From: an uncultured Lachnospiraceae bacterium
GTDB lineage: Bacteria > Bacillota > Clostridia > Lachnospirales > Lachnospiraceae
Assembly (NCBI GenBank): GCA_910586095.1
Contig: CAJUHQ010000002.1
Span: forward strand, 1 to 64,000
DNA length: 64,000 bases
Direction of reading: 5' to 3'
Part shown: positions 46,301 to 55,796 of the stretch, one piece after another
How positions within the stretch are numbered: the stretch's first letter is position 1
Layout of the letters: every line of letters begins with the position of its first letter
Notes under the pieces: generated by a model
The model's database searches: none
Told to the model about the DNA's origin: nothing
What the model saw: only the letters and a program-made list of their open reading frames with translations
Translations under genes and position numbers: made by a program

Positions 46301-47941
46301 CTATTTTAATCGTTCTACATTGCGCTCCGCACACTCCCATACCACAATATCCGCATCGTTTTGGGAAAGTGCTTGCTCAAATGCCTTGTTATAATCATAG
46401 TTATAATCTGCAACCATATAATGACTAACTCCCTTTTTAAAGTAATAATCAGCCTCTATCTTAAAAAATGCACTAAAAGAATCTCCTACTAGAATCATAG
46501 ATTCATCTACTTTATCCGCCGCTGGTACTTTATGTTGCGGCCAAAAATATACTGTGTCAAATGCATATCGATCCTCACGTCCAATCATCACACTGATATC
46601 ACCTGCATAAGTGGTTGTATGAATATCAAAATCATTGAGATTTAGTTCAATATTTTTTTGATAGTGTTGATTTAGAAGCTCTGCCACTCCCACAAGACAC
46701 CCCACCATATTGCAATGTGTATCTGTTGCATAATACAATGGACACGTATCCTTTAGCTCCAAATACTTCTCCTTAGGATAGATGATTTCAATCTCTGAAT
46801 TTTCTCGAAGATATGCCACTAATTGATCTGTGCGTGTACTCTCACTTTCCCGCACAATATATGATGGCATCTTATCGGCATAGATAATTTCTTTATTGGG
46901 ATAAATAACAAGAACAAACTTCGCTCCAACTGCCTGCGCTTTTTGTTTCTGAGCTTCTAGATTCTGTTGAATTGCTGCCATCTCTTCTTGGGTAAACGAA
47001 TTATCTCCCACATAATCGTGATAGGAAGAACCATCCTCATTATTTTGAAAAAACAGCCAATTCTCTTTGCCAAAAACTGCAATCTGTAGCGCCTTGTCCG
47101 GTGAAACCTTTGCCATTGCTGCAAGCTCTGCATCAAATGTCTCATATGCTTCTTGGGCGGCAACTTTAGTATACACAGCCTCCACCAATTCCCCGAGCTT
47201 TGGGTCTGCCGCAGCATAATCAATGGTTGCAATCGTCACGGTTTCCGCCCTAATGGCACGCTCTGTTGATCTGTGCTCACTTGTTTGCCCATCTATTGAT
47301 GCCTTTACTGTCTGGGCTGTCACATCCCCCGCCGCTATAGCCAGATCCAAATAGCTGCGCGCTGCCTCGTACTCAACCCGAACTCCCATCCCATAGACAT
47401 ACATCATACCAAGCGCACAGTTAATCTCTGCTGCTGGCGTAGTCAGATTGCGAAATGCATTGTACGCTTTCTCGTAATCCTGTAGGAGTCCATCACCCAT
47501 AAAACACAGCTTGCCATAGATTGCAAAAGCATGTTCATTGCCATTTTGATATGCTTGTTCGAGATACAAGGCTGCCTTCTCTATATCAACCTCTGTTCCA
47601 ATTCCCTGTAGGAACATTTCTCCGACAAAATACTGTGCATCTGCATTGCCTGCATCTGCCACCTGCTGCATATAAGACAAAGCTTCTTCATACCGGTTGC
47701 TCTCATCTTCATGTAAAATAGTGAGTGCCTGATAAAAGAGCTGGTTATCCTCCTCTTGCGGAAGAACTACTGTCTTTTGTACTTCCTGCGTCTCCTCTGG
47801 GGGCGGTGTCGTAGTAGTCTCGTTAGGCAGTTGTTCATCAGGCCACTTTTGCATCCTCTTAGCATAAAAAAGAAGTAATCCTACTGTCAGAATTGTCAAC
47901 CCTATCACGAGAACCATTTTCCATTTTTTTTGTTTCATCAT
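46301..47941 (-). CDS. Sel1-repeat protein with AlgX/AlgJ-like SGNH domain
   Basis: This 546-residue protein has an N-terminal TM anchor (7-26), a Thr/Pro/Glu-rich linker with KTVVL at 56, Sel1 (TPR-like) repeats at about 80-220 (DAQYFVGEMFLQGIG and LGMMYVYGMGV units), and a C-terminal SGNH/AlgX-like domain (about 285-546). The domain has GKENWLFF, the DTHCN Asp-His motif at 407-411, and the nucleophile motif GDSF at 486-489. Relatives O-acetylate exported polysaccharides. Here it sits 9 bp downstream of the kinase, so it is probably an extracellular envelope-modifying or docking component of the locus. Confidence 0.75.
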   Translation of the reverse strand: MMKQKKWKMVLVIGLTILTVGLLLFYAKRMQKWPDEQLPNETTTTPPPEETQEVQKTVVLPQEEDNQLFYQALTILHEDESNRYEEALSYMQQVADAGNADAQYFVGEMFLQGIGTEVDIEKAALYLEQAYQNGNEHAFAIYGKLCFMGDGLLQDYEKAYNAFRNLTTPAAEINCALGMMYVYGMGVRVEYEAARSYLDLAIAAGDVTAQTVKASIDGQTSEHRSTERAIRAETVTIATIDYAAADPKLGELVEAVYTKVAAQEAYETFDAELAAMAKVSPDKALQIAVFGKENWLFFQNNEDGSSYHDYVGDNSFTQEEMAAIQQNLEAQKQKAQAVGAKFVLVIYPNKEIIYADKMPSYIVRESESTRTDQLVAYLRENSEIEIIYPKEKYLELKDTCPLYYATDTHCNMVGCLVGVAELLNQHYQKNIELNLNDFDIHTTTYAGDISVMIGREDRYAFDTVYFWPQHKVPAADKVDESMILVGDSFSAFFKIEADYYFKKGVSHYMVADYNYDYNKAFEQALSQNDADIVVWECAERNVERLK

Positions 47942-47950
47942 ATCTGCCTC

Positions 47951-50101
47951 TTATCGATATCCTCTAGATTGCTGATATTGTACAATCAGCCGCACATTCT
48001 TTTTCTCAAATTCATTTAAGTCCGATTCGTCAAATTCCTGTGGCTTTATTGTTCCATAATACCAACCATATCGTGAAAAATAATTTGTAACTGCGTCATC
48101 ACTAAATAATCTGCCATGTCTAGCATAAATTTCAAATGCTGCTAAATAAAGCTCATATTGTGTCAGATGGGCCAAATCGGCATCCATAAGCATTGCCGTA
48201 TTGCTGTTCTCAAGAATATATCCATTTGACACATGTAGAACTTCTGCTGACATAGAAGGAAGATTATTTTGCTTCCTATATTGTTCTCTATAGACGTCTA
48301 AATATTCTATAATTAAACAATTGTAATTTGTTTTTTCTACATATTTATTGATATACTCTATTGCAATTTGTGGTTCTGTATTTTCCTCCATATATTTAGA
48401 TGCCTGTATCCAAACTAATGTTGTGTACACATTTTCCTTAATCTGATTATACTCTTCCCCTGATATGTATTGATCTGCCATCGCAAACATTTCATTGATA
48501 TATTCATCATTGCAGTTCTGGGCATACAAATCTCCATTTTGTTGTAGATACCCCTTGTATTCTTCTATGATAGAGTGATACTGATTGTCAAAAATCTCCT
48601 CCTCCATGTATCCTGTATCAAATCCTGCCTCTGAAATGAGGTTTTTCATAATTATCATTTCTCCTGATGCTTGATCTGACATATCCAACGCTTTATTATA
48701 TTCTTTTGATGTGACTAATCTGTTTACTTCTGTCTTATACTGATTTTGCCATCCCTCCACAGCTTTTTCCAACAACTCTTGAGCGGTCTGCATCTCATCT
48801 TCCTCAAAGTTTTTGGCACATTTTACTATTTCGTCTATCACATTATCATAATCTCTTTTACGAATGGCTGTCTCCCACTCTTTAAAAAGAGACTCCAATC
48901 CAGGCTCTTTCCCTTCTGTTGTAGAAGGTTGTGTTGTAGGAAGTTCTGGGACTGGTTCAGCCTGTTGTGTGGGAGTATTTCTCAAATCATCTGGTGGAGC
49001 ATCTTTTGAACCTCCAAAAACACCCAATCCTACTGTCAAGCAAGCTACTGCCGCTATCGCCACAACGACAATCCACTTTATATTTTTTGCTGGTTTAGCG
49101 GTTGGAACAACATCCATCTGATTATAAAAAGCATTGTAAATTGCTCTCATATTCTGAAACCGTTGGTTACTATTGGGGCACAAAGCTACCAATAGTGCAT
49201 CTTCCTCCGAAGAACGAATTGATACCCCCTTTTGACTTGGTTTTATGAGTGTGTCATTTATCAGTCGCTGTGTTGATATAGGTGGACGAATTCCCATAAT
49301 ACAATAATAGTATGTTGCTGCCAATGCATACACATCCGTCCACGCACCTTGTTTTCCATTCTTATCAAACTGTTCAGGAGGCGCATATCCGTTTTTTCCT
49401 AATGCAAGCTGATCTTCTTCCTCCATTCCCTTTGCAGTTCCAAAATCAATAAGCTTCAACCGCCCATTGGACAAAACCATAATATTGTCTGGACTGATAT
49501 CTCTATGTATCATTCCTTGATCGTGTATTTGAATGAGCGATTCGATAATGGGACGCATCATTTGTTTTGCTTCCTCTGGTGTCAGTGTTTGAATCTTGCC
49601 ATCATTCTGCCTCAAATAATCTAACAGCGTAACGCCTTCAATATATTCCATTACAATGTAGAGTGTATTATTATCCCGAAAATATTCTTTTACTTCGACA
49701 ACACCTTCAAGCGCATCCAATTTTGCAAGACTGCGTGCTTCTTTGATAGTTTCCTCTCGAAGAGCTTCCATACTTGCGTTTTGTGACGATTTAAACTCAA
49801 CCTTTGTTCCACTTCTAACAGCATATTTACGCGGATAAAACTCTTTAATAGCAACCTTCATCTCCAATTTTGTATCAAACGCAACATATGTAATTCCAAA
49901 TGAACCCTCCCCAATAACACATCCTACCACATATCTTTTTTCGCGCTCCCCCAACATAGTATAAGGCCTTAATTGGTGGGGCTTAGTAACATTGTTTCTC
50001 AAATCCCATCTACAATATGGACAGATCGACATTCTGTGAATTTCCTGAATCTGTCGCATACACCTAGGACATAACTTTTCCTTTTCCATCTCGATAACCA
50101 T
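47951..50101 (-). CDS. Transmembrane Ser/Thr protein kinase with zinc ribbon and YARHG domain
   Basis: About 716 residues from the ATG at 50101 (GGAG at 6 nt); a TTG at 50134 is in frame but lies in a hairpin. In numbering from that TTG: zinc-ribbon Cys at 22, 25, 38 and 41; kinase domain about 68-335 with GEGSFG (75-80), Lys 97, HRD (210-212), Asn 217, DFG (230-232) and APPEQ (251-255), all catalytic residues present; TM helix 353-372; a helical extracytoplasmic region; and a C-terminal YARHG domain near 665. PASTA repeats are absent. The PP2C gene lies 45-80 bp upstream. It likely phosphorylates the Thr motifs and FHA partners of this locus. Confidence 0.93.
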   Translation of the reverse strand: MVIEMEKEKLCPRCMRQIQEIHRMSICPYCRWDLRNNVTKPHQLRPYTMLGEREKRYVVGCVIGEGSFGITYVAFDTKLEMKVAIKEFYPRKYAVRSGTKVEFKSSQNASMEALREETIKEARSLAKLDALEGVVEVKEYFRDNNTLYIVMEYIEGVTLLDYLRQNDGKIQTLTPEEAKQMMRPIIESLIQIHDQGMIHRDISPDNIMVLSNGRLKLIDFGTAKGMEEEDQLALGKNGYAPPEQFDKNGKQGAWTDVYALAATYYYCIMGIRPPISTQRLINDTLIKPSQKGVSIRSSEEDALLVALCPNSNQRFQNMRAIYNAFYNQMDVVPTAKPAKNIKWIVVVAIAAVACLTVGLGVFGGSKDAPPDDLRNTPTQQAEPVPELPTTQPSTTEGKEPGLESLFKEWETAIRKRDYDNVIDEIVKCAKNFEEDEMQTAQELLEKAVEGWQNQYKTEVNRLVTSKEYNKALDMSDQASGEMIIMKNLISEAGFDTGYMEEEIFDNQYHSIIEEYKGYLQQNGDLYAQNCNDEYINEMFAMADQYISGEEYNQIKENVYTTLVWIQASKYMEENTEPQIAIEYINKYVEKTNYNCLIIEYLDVYREQYRKQNNLPSMSAEVLHVSNGYILENSNTAMLMDADLAHLTQYELYLAAFEIYARHGRLFSDDAVTNYFSRYGWYYGTIKPQEFDESDLNEFEKKNVRLIVQYQQSRGYR

Positions 50102-50178
50102 ACTCCTCTCCAGTTGAAAATCCTTGACTTTCAACCTTCTCCTTTGTGTGTTTTACGCCTACTAATCCCCATGCCGCC

Positions 50179-50904
50179 TCATTTATTTTTTATCCATACA
50201 GCAACCGCCGTGTTATTATCATGATTTTTAGGCACTCTTGAACGCAAAATCACGGTCATTTTGTTCAGCCAAACCACGGGATTATCAGCTTCTGACAAAG
50301 TGGCTACCATTTCATTTTCTTCCACATATTCCCAGAATCCATCACTGCACAATAAAAATGCGTGGTTATCTTGTTCAATGCTCACTGGCTCCGAGATATC
50401 TATCTGAATCGCTGTCTGATATCCCAGTGCACGCAACAATTTATTTCGATCTTTATGGTAACGTATCTGTGCTTGTGTAATCTCTCCAGACAAGACCGCC
50501 ATTTGTGGAACACTGTGATCTAACGTCATATCCTTTAAAATATTGTTCACAAAGTGATAGATCCGCGTATCTCCTACATGGGCCCACCTACATTGTGTAC
50601 TACTTACAAAAAGCACTGCAATCGTAGTCTTCATCTTACATGTTGGTGTCTGCATCTGATAAACTGCTGTGTTTATCTGAGATAGACATCTATAGATACG
50701 CTCTGATGACCATTCTCCAGCCTCCTGTCTATACGCCTTCTCAATTTCCTTCACTGCACACATCGATGCTGCATCACCGCCTCCATAGCTACCTAGTCCA
50801 TCCGCCACAACAGCACACAATTCATTGCCTTTTGTAAATATATCACAACTATCCTCGTTTGTCTTGCGTCCTCCTTGATCTGTATACTTTGCAATAAATA
50901 TCAT
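50179..50904 (-). CDS. PP2C-family Ser/Thr phosphatase
   Basis: This 241-residue cytoplasmic metal-dependent phosphatase would reverse the adjacent kinase. Motifs are intact: DQGGRKTNEDS, VADGLGSYGGGDAAS, WAHVGDTRIY, LLCSDGFWEYV and DNNTAVAV, giving the Asp ligands of the two-metal centre. Length matches PrpC/Stp-type enzymes. It lies directly upstream of the kinase on the same strand, a classical pair. Confidence 0.95.
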   Translation of the reverse strand: MIFIAKYTDQGGRKTNEDSCDIFTKGNELCAVVADGLGSYGGGDAASMCAVKEIEKAYRQEAGEWSSERIYRCLSQINTAVYQMQTPTCKMKTTIAVLFVSSTQCRWAHVGDTRIYHFVNNILKDMTLDHSVPQMAVLSGEITQAQIRYHKDRNKLLRALGYQTAIQIDISEPVSIEQDNHAFLLCSDGFWEYVEENEMVATLSEADNPVVWLNKMTVILRSRVPKNHDNNTAVAVWIKNK

Positions 50905-50950
50905 GGTATTTTGATCCTTCCTGTGATCTTTTTAATAGAAACACGCAAAG

Positions 50951-50975
50951 CAACGGGGAGTGTATCCCCGTTCTT
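50951..50975 (-). terminator. Possible attenuator hairpin after WXG100 gene
   Basis: An 8-bp stem AACGGGGA / TCCCCGTT lies just after the small WXG100 gene. The following tail on the minus strand (GCTTTGCG) is only weakly T-rich, so it may trim or attenuate rather than stop, giving more WXG100 than kinase mRNA. Confidence 0.4.
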
Positions 50976-50997
50976 TCGCTTATACTCAGTATTTTAA

Positions 50998-51297
50998 TTA
51001 CATTGCGCTACTAAAGCTTGAATTTAGTGAATCGTCAACCTGTGCAAATGCCTCTGCTGCGGCCTGAGCAGATTGACCTAATGTCTCTACCAACTCTGGG
51101 AATTGATCTAATGCTTTTTTCATAGACTCATACATAGAGGTATATCCTCTTTGTCCACAACCATCCCACTCTGAATCAATTTCCTGGATCTTACTATCAA
51201 TTTGTGACAAAATTTCTCTCAAATCTCCTCCATAATTTATAAGTTCTCCTCCTTGTGAATTTAATACATCTGGTGATACTCTAATCAGTTCTGCCAT
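50998..51297 (-). CDS. WXG100-family protein (ESAT-6-like)
   Basis: This 99-residue helical hairpin protein has the hallmark W-D-G turn at residues 44-46 and no signal peptide. Such proteins are the typical small substrates of type VII secretion. The C-terminus (AFAQVDDSLNSSF) lacks a strict YxxxD/E tail. It is followed by an attenuator-like hairpin, compatible with high expression. RBS AAAGGAG. Confidence 0.88.
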   Translation of the reverse strand: MAELIRVSPDVLNSQGGELINYGGDLREILSQIDSKIQEIDSEWDGCGQRGYTSMYESMKKALDQFPELVETLGQSAQAAAEAFAQVDDSLNSSFSSAM

Positions 51298-51411
51298 CTT
51301 TGTTTCTCCTTTCTTTTCTCTAGTCTTTTTTATAATCTATAGCAACAGCTTATGCTGTAATGCCCATCTACTATAAAACCAATCTCCAAACAATAGCTGC
51401 ATTTTCTATAC

Positions 51412-51726
51412 CTATAAAACGGTATGTTCTGCCTCTTGGATAAGATCATCATAACTTTGCGCAGATTCCTGCAAGATGTTATTGAGTGTGCTAAGCAAGT
51501 CTGCATACTTTCGAATATTTTCTTCCCATGTGACATCTACCATCTTTTGAAACGTCTTTCCCGCATTAGTTGTCCAACCATTATCCCTAAGCTCTGTCAG
51601 ACAGGCATCCAATTCTTTTGAGAGATCAAGTAATTGTTCTCCTATATCGGCATACTCCTTACCGCACTGACGCAAAACATTCGTATCAACTGCCAGATCA
51701 TACTTGCCTTCTGTTGCTAGCGCCAT
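51412..51726 (-). CDS. WXG100-like protein
   Basis: About 104 residues from the ATG at 51726 (AGGAGG ten bases upstream; an overlapping GTG at 51732 is also possible). It has two long helices around a NGWTTNAG turn (Trp 51, Gly 56), a relaxed W-x4-G form of the WXG motif. It is adjacent to a canonical WXG100 gene and may form a heterodimer with it, as EsxA/EsxB do; this is inferred. It overlaps or abuts the stop of the TPR gene. Confidence 0.75.
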   Translation of the reverse strand: MALATEGKYDLAVDTNVLRQCGKEYADIGEQLLDLSKELDACLTELRDNGWTTNAGKTFQKMVDVTWEENIRKYADLLSTLNNILQESAQSYDDLIQEAEHTVL

Positions 51727-51728
51727 AC

Positions 51729-53063
51729 TCACTCACCCTCCTTGCCATATCCTTGCTTCAATTCTGGTTTTAGTGCAATCGCATTGTTAATCTCTTCATC
51801 AGACAGCGCTGTTTTTCCAAGCAGCTTATAAACCTCTGCGCGAAGCATATGGATCTCTGCCCGCTCTCCAGTAATATTTGTCATAAAGTCCAAAAGTTCT
51901 AGAGCCTTATCATACTGTTCTAAATCCTTCATACACATTGCACGATAAAGATAGATCTCCACCGCATTTGGATTGGTTAATGTTTTTGTGCGGTAAATGG
52001 TCGCGGCCTCCTGAAACAATGCAGCGGCCTCCTGCGTCTTTCCTAGTTGCTGCAAACAAAATGCCCTGTAATATAATGCTGCATAGTAATATCTGTCTTC
52101 CTGATCTTTTTCTACAATTTGATTGGCTTCCTCATGCGCCTTGTCAAAATTTTTTTCCGCTAGATAGAGATTTACCAGCATAAAACGAGCTTCTCCATCA
52201 AAATAATTCTCTTCTGTTGTATTCTCCAACCCTTTGCAGGTTTCACAACATGTAATAGCTTTTTGCATATCTGTTTGTTCTGCGGCAATCTGTGCCTCTA
52301 GCAGCAAGAAATTTCTCTTTGCAGGCTCAAAGTATTTCATCTGTTTTGCATGTTGTATCAGCCTGAGAGCCTCCTCAAACTTCTGGGCGACCGCCATGCT
52401 TTTAGCATAGTCAAACATCAGATCTGCATCTTCCGGAAATCGGTCTGTAGCATCTTTTGCAAATGAGATAGCTTCCTTAATATTTCCCTTATTTAACAGC
52501 AATTGTATTTTTATGTGATACCCGTCAAACAACTCAGGAGACTCTTTTAAAAGCTCCTCCACTGTTTCTTCTGCACTGTCAATCATGTCTAGACGAAGCT
52601 GTATAGAGATCTTTTTAACTTTAAAATCAGGGCGCGCAGGATTCTTGACACACGCTTTTTGTATGTAACGAAGCGCCATCTGGTCATCATTTAGGTGCTC
52701 ATATGCCATTCCCATAAAGAACAACATTTCCTCATTGTCATAGCCGTTTGTCAATGCGAGATTATAGTTTTCAAGACCTTCATGTGCATTGTCATTCATA
52801 AAGCAGGCATTTCCGTAAAGAAAATACAACTCTCCTCTTTTCTCTATGAGTAATGCCTTTTTGTAATATGTCTTTGCCTTTGCAAACTGCTGTGTCTCCA
52901 TGCACAAATCGCCATAATTCTTATAGCTCTCCATTACCATTGGCGCAAGCTCTATTGCTTGATCTAGCTTTTCTCGTGCCTTGTCAAAATTTTTGTTCTG
53001 AATCAGAAGCTCTCCTTGCCTATTTAAGTCTAACGCCTCTAATCTACTTTCGTTTGCATCCAT
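51729..53063 (-). CDS. TPR-repeat protein
   Basis: About 444 residues from the ATG at 53063 (GGAGG upstream; the frame is open 17 codons further). It consists of consecutive TPR units, for example GELLIQNKNFDKAREKLDQA, GDLCMETQQFAKAKTYYKKA, and YRAMCMKDLEQYDKALELLD, with no signal peptide or TM, so it is a cytoplasmic scaffold or chaperone. Its place between the LXG-like gene and the WXG pair suggests handling of secretion substrates; that role is inferred. Confidence 0.85.
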   Translation of the reverse strand: MDANESRLEALDLNRQGELLIQNKNFDKAREKLDQAIELAPMVMESYKNYGDLCMETQQFAKAKTYYKKALLIEKRGELYFLYGNACFMNDNAHEGLENYNLALTNGYDNEEMLFFMGMAYEHLNDDQMALRYIQKACVKNPARPDFKVKKISIQLRLDMIDSAEETVEELLKESPELFDGYHIKIQLLLNKGNIKEAISFAKDATDRFPEDADLMFDYAKSMAVAQKFEEALRLIQHAKQMKYFEPAKRNFLLLEAQIAAEQTDMQKAITCCETCKGLENTTEENYFDGEARFMLVNLYLAEKNFDKAHEEANQIVEKDQEDRYYYAALYYRAFCLQQLGKTQEAAALFQEAATIYRTKTLTNPNAVEIYLYRAMCMKDLEQYDKALELLDFMTNITGERAEIHMLRAEVYKLLGKTALSDEEINNAIALKPELKQGYGKEGE

Positions 53064-53199
53064 TTTTATCCTCCAATCCCTTGTAAAATCCTTTACAAAG
53101 CTGTTATCACGCACTTTAGAAATTCGCAGTGTTGAATCTCATTTCTCTGTTTTTGTAGGTATCAAATTTATATCAAGAATCTGTGTTTTGCATATTTAT

Positions 53200-53766
53200 T
53201 TACATATTTTCCAGAATATCGACCTTGATGGGCGAGTGATGTTCAATCTCTGCCACAAAATCGATTTCTGGTGCCATATCTGTGTAAAAATAACTGATGC
53301 TATCCACCTTCTTATGATGAGAAGGAACTGTTGATACACTCCCATCCTTTTGATAGTCATACCATATACCCTCAACCACCCCAAAAATATTGATACGATG
53401 TGTTAATGCCTTATACTCACACTTTTTAATATCCTTATAATAAAATGTATCAAATTCCATTCTAGAAAGTTTTGTATTGTAATAATACTTCTCTCTGTAC
53501 AGGACTAAATAAGTATCATAAAACCGAATCTCCAATGGAAAGGGAACTGCATATTTGCCCACATATGCCTGTAACATCAAGAAAGCAACTACCATAATCA
53601 CAAGTGGACGCAAAATTCTTGAAAAATCCCGAAACACCAATCCAAAGATTATCATTAGCACAATTAACAAAAAAATGGTCCTTTTGAGATAATGGATTGT
53701 TATTGTATCTCTCTTGGGTATGGTCACCCTTCCATTTGTCCTCAGAACGTAGTTTGGTTTATCCAC
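53200..53766 (-). CDS. Small membrane protein of unknown function
   Basis: A 188-residue protein with GTG start behind AAAGGAGG. Two adjacent TM helices (about 27-45 and 52-68) are followed by a cytoplasmic beta-rich domain with a PH-like pattern (YYNTKLSRMEFDTFYYKDIKK, then NIFGVVEGIWYDY). The family is not recognised; the shape resembles bacterial PH-domain/YcxB-like proteins. It directly follows the LXG-like gene (19 bp), so it could be its immunity protein or an accessory membrane factor. Confidence 0.6.
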   Translation of the reverse strand: MDKPNYVLRTNGRVTIPKRDTITIHYLKRTIFLLIVLMIIFGLVFRDFSRILRPLVIMVVAFLMLQAYVGKYAVPFPLEIRFYDTYLVLYREKYYYNTKLSRMEFDTFYYKDIKKCEYKALTHRINIFGVVEGIWYDYQKDGSVSTVPSHHKKVDSISYFYTDMAPEIDFVAEIEHHSPIKVDILENM

Positions 53767-53785
53767 CCACTAACCTCCTTTATTC

Positions 53786-55258
53786 CTATGCTGCTGAAAC
53801 TTTTGGTATATCCACATTCGGAACATTAATATTGATATCAATATTTATTTGTGGCATATGGATTTGTGGGACTGAAATATTAATTTGGTTTGATCCATCA
53901 AACATTTTCACAATATTTGACAATCTGTCATTCTCTGTAAACCAATCTGCAAGATCTATTGGAATACTTGCCACATCCCCTAAAGAAACATCAAATACTT
54001 CAATCTTTTTTAACGCAAAATCCCTGATGGATTCAAACCCTTTTTCTCCAAGCTCTCCTTTCCAAATTGCCTCTCCAAGCTCTATCCAATTTTTCACAAC
54101 ATTACCTTGGTTCTCTGTAATTTCAGCCAAATCTGTGAGACTAGTATCAAATGTGTATTCCATTGTCTTAGCAAAATCACTGATAGAATCTCCTACTACT
54201 TTTCCAAAGTAATCAATATCCATTGATTTAATAGATGAAAAAATCTCCTTGCTCATTTGCACAATCTTATTTTTTCCGTTCACAAGTCCCTCACCTAGTG
54301 TTTGAGTCAGAAGTCCTCTATTTTTCAAGTCTTTCAAGTTTGCCCAAGTATTTTTAATCCATTCTCCTCCGCCTTTCAAAAACTTGCCAAGTTCTTGTAT
54401 ATCTTTAATGGCATCAATCACTCCACACACAAACTCTACGCCATCCAATACATTTGCAAACATATGATCTATCTTGTTGTCAGAAAATGTTCTAACAGTA
54501 TCTGTAAAGCTATTTAAATTGCTTAACCGATATCCCATCGACGCATCCCCATTTTGGCGCATATTATATGCAACACATTCATTTACCAAATCCATCGTAC
54601 CATCTAACAGCGCGATTCCTGCCACTACCAGGCCCGCAACCGCCGCCACAATTGCAAACACACCACTTACTGGAAATGTAAGCACTCCAATCACAATGGC
54701 TGCTACAGCTCCTACAATCGTAAAGAGTGCCTCCCCTATACCCTTCACTAACTGTTTGCCACCACCAAAGTCATACCATTCCTTTATATTACCTTTTAGT
54801 TCATCCACTTTTTGAGAAAATGGAGTCACTACATTATTATCAATCCACCGAAATGCAGGAGTTGAATTGGTAAAGCTTGTAAATTGATACGCGATCCACT
54901 GTTCTGCCTGTGACCAGAATCCGTTGTCAATTCCGTGAGTTTCACGAAAGGTTCCTGTCAGTGTATGAATTCGATTAGCCACATTTTTATCTGTTGTTTT
55001 ACAATCTTCACACAAATTTTTCAAATTAGATGAATATTTAGTATACTGCTCTTTTGCGTCAGTGAGTGTACGATATTTAGTTGTTGCACTAGAATATGCT
55101 ATAGAGATATTAGAAGATCTATCCCCACTATAATTATCTAACTTTTTGATAACATTCTTTTTTATTTCATCTGCATAGGATGAGAGCTTTTTAGCAACTG
55201 TACTAGCCTCTGAAGACGCATTCCGTAAATCTTTATATGATATTGCTATTGTACTCAT
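53786..55258 (-). CDS. LXG-like candidate type VII substrate
   Basis: A 490-residue protein without signal peptide. The first about 150 residues are a long helical bundle resembling LXG/WXG-type secretion domains. A hydrophobic Gly/Ala-rich double helix follows (178-219), then a helical middle, and an odd C-terminus of repeated Pro-Gln/Asn-Ile units (VPQIHMPQINIDI). No toxin catalytic motif is visible. It sits right after YwqI- and YwqH-like genes, as the LXG toxin YwqJ does in Bacillus. Effector status is inferred. Confidence 0.6.
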   Translation of the reverse strand: MSTIAISYKDLRNASSEASTVAKKLSSYADEIKKNVIKKLDNYSGDRSSNISIAYSSATTKYRTLTDAKEQYTKYSSNLKNLCEDCKTTDKNVANRIHTLTGTFRETHGIDNGFWSQAEQWIAYQFTSFTNSTPAFRWIDNNVVTPFSQKVDELKGNIKEWYDFGGGKQLVKGIGEALFTIVGAVAAIVIGVLTFPVSGVFAIVAAVAGLVVAGIALLDGTMDLVNECVAYNMRQNGDASMGYRLSNLNSFTDTVRTFSDNKIDHMFANVLDGVEFVCGVIDAIKDIQELGKFLKGGGEWIKNTWANLKDLKNRGLLTQTLGEGLVNGKNKIVQMSKEIFSSIKSMDIDYFGKVVGDSISDFAKTMEYTFDTSLTDLAEITENQGNVVKNWIELGEAIWKGELGEKGFESIRDFALKKIEVFDVSLGDVASIPIDLADWFTENDRLSNIVKMFDGSNQINISVPQIHMPQINIDININVPNVDIPKVSAA

Positions 55259-55286
55259 GCCTTCCGTTCCTTTCTTGAACTAATTT

Positions 55287-55736
55287 TTAATTTATTCCAA
55301 ATGCATTTTTTAATCTATCTAGAGCTTCCTGGCGCTGGCGTTCACGCTCTTCCTCCTCCTGACGCTTTGCCTCTAAGTATTGATTATAGTAAGATTGCGC
55401 TGCGCTGTGCGCATTATTTTTCTTCTCTCCTAAGCGCATAAGTTCATCCTGCAACGAAGAAGCGGTTTTACTAAGTTGAGAATCACGTCCTGCACTATAT
55501 TCTGTCTGATCTCCAATATCATCTGCAATATCAGCAAATTTTGCATTATGCTTTACAGCCGCTTTCAGATCTTCTACCAAAGCATTAATTTTTTGATTTA
55601 CCACACGAATTTCATCCTCTAATCCAGTAATAACTTGTGTACGAATTTTTTCCACCTGCTTTATCCATTTTTCATACTTTTCAACTTCATTCTTTTTTTC
55701 TTTGTACAAACGATAATAATAACTGCTGCTTGCCAT
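55287..55736 (-). CDS. YwqH-like coiled-coil protein (DUF5082)
   Basis: A 149-residue protein, nearly all coiled coil, with a YYYRLYKEKKNEVEKYE start and a Glu/Arg-rich C-terminal helix (about 122-140). It resembles DUF5082/YwqH proteins, small partners encoded before LXG toxins that aid their targeting. It lies between the YwqI-like and the LXG-like gene. RBS AAAGGTG. Confidence 0.75.
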   Translation of the reverse strand: MASSSYYYRLYKEKKNEVEKYEKWIKQVEKIRTQVITGLEDEIRVVNQKINALVEDLKAAVKHNAKFADIADDIGDQTEYSAGRDSQLSKTASSLQDELMRLGEKKNNAHSAAQSYYNQYLEAKRQEEEERERQRQEALDRLKNAFGIN

Positions 55737-55796
55737 TGTATCACACCTTTCTTATTTTTGCAGTAGTCAATGTCATTGAAACACCACTCCAGATAG

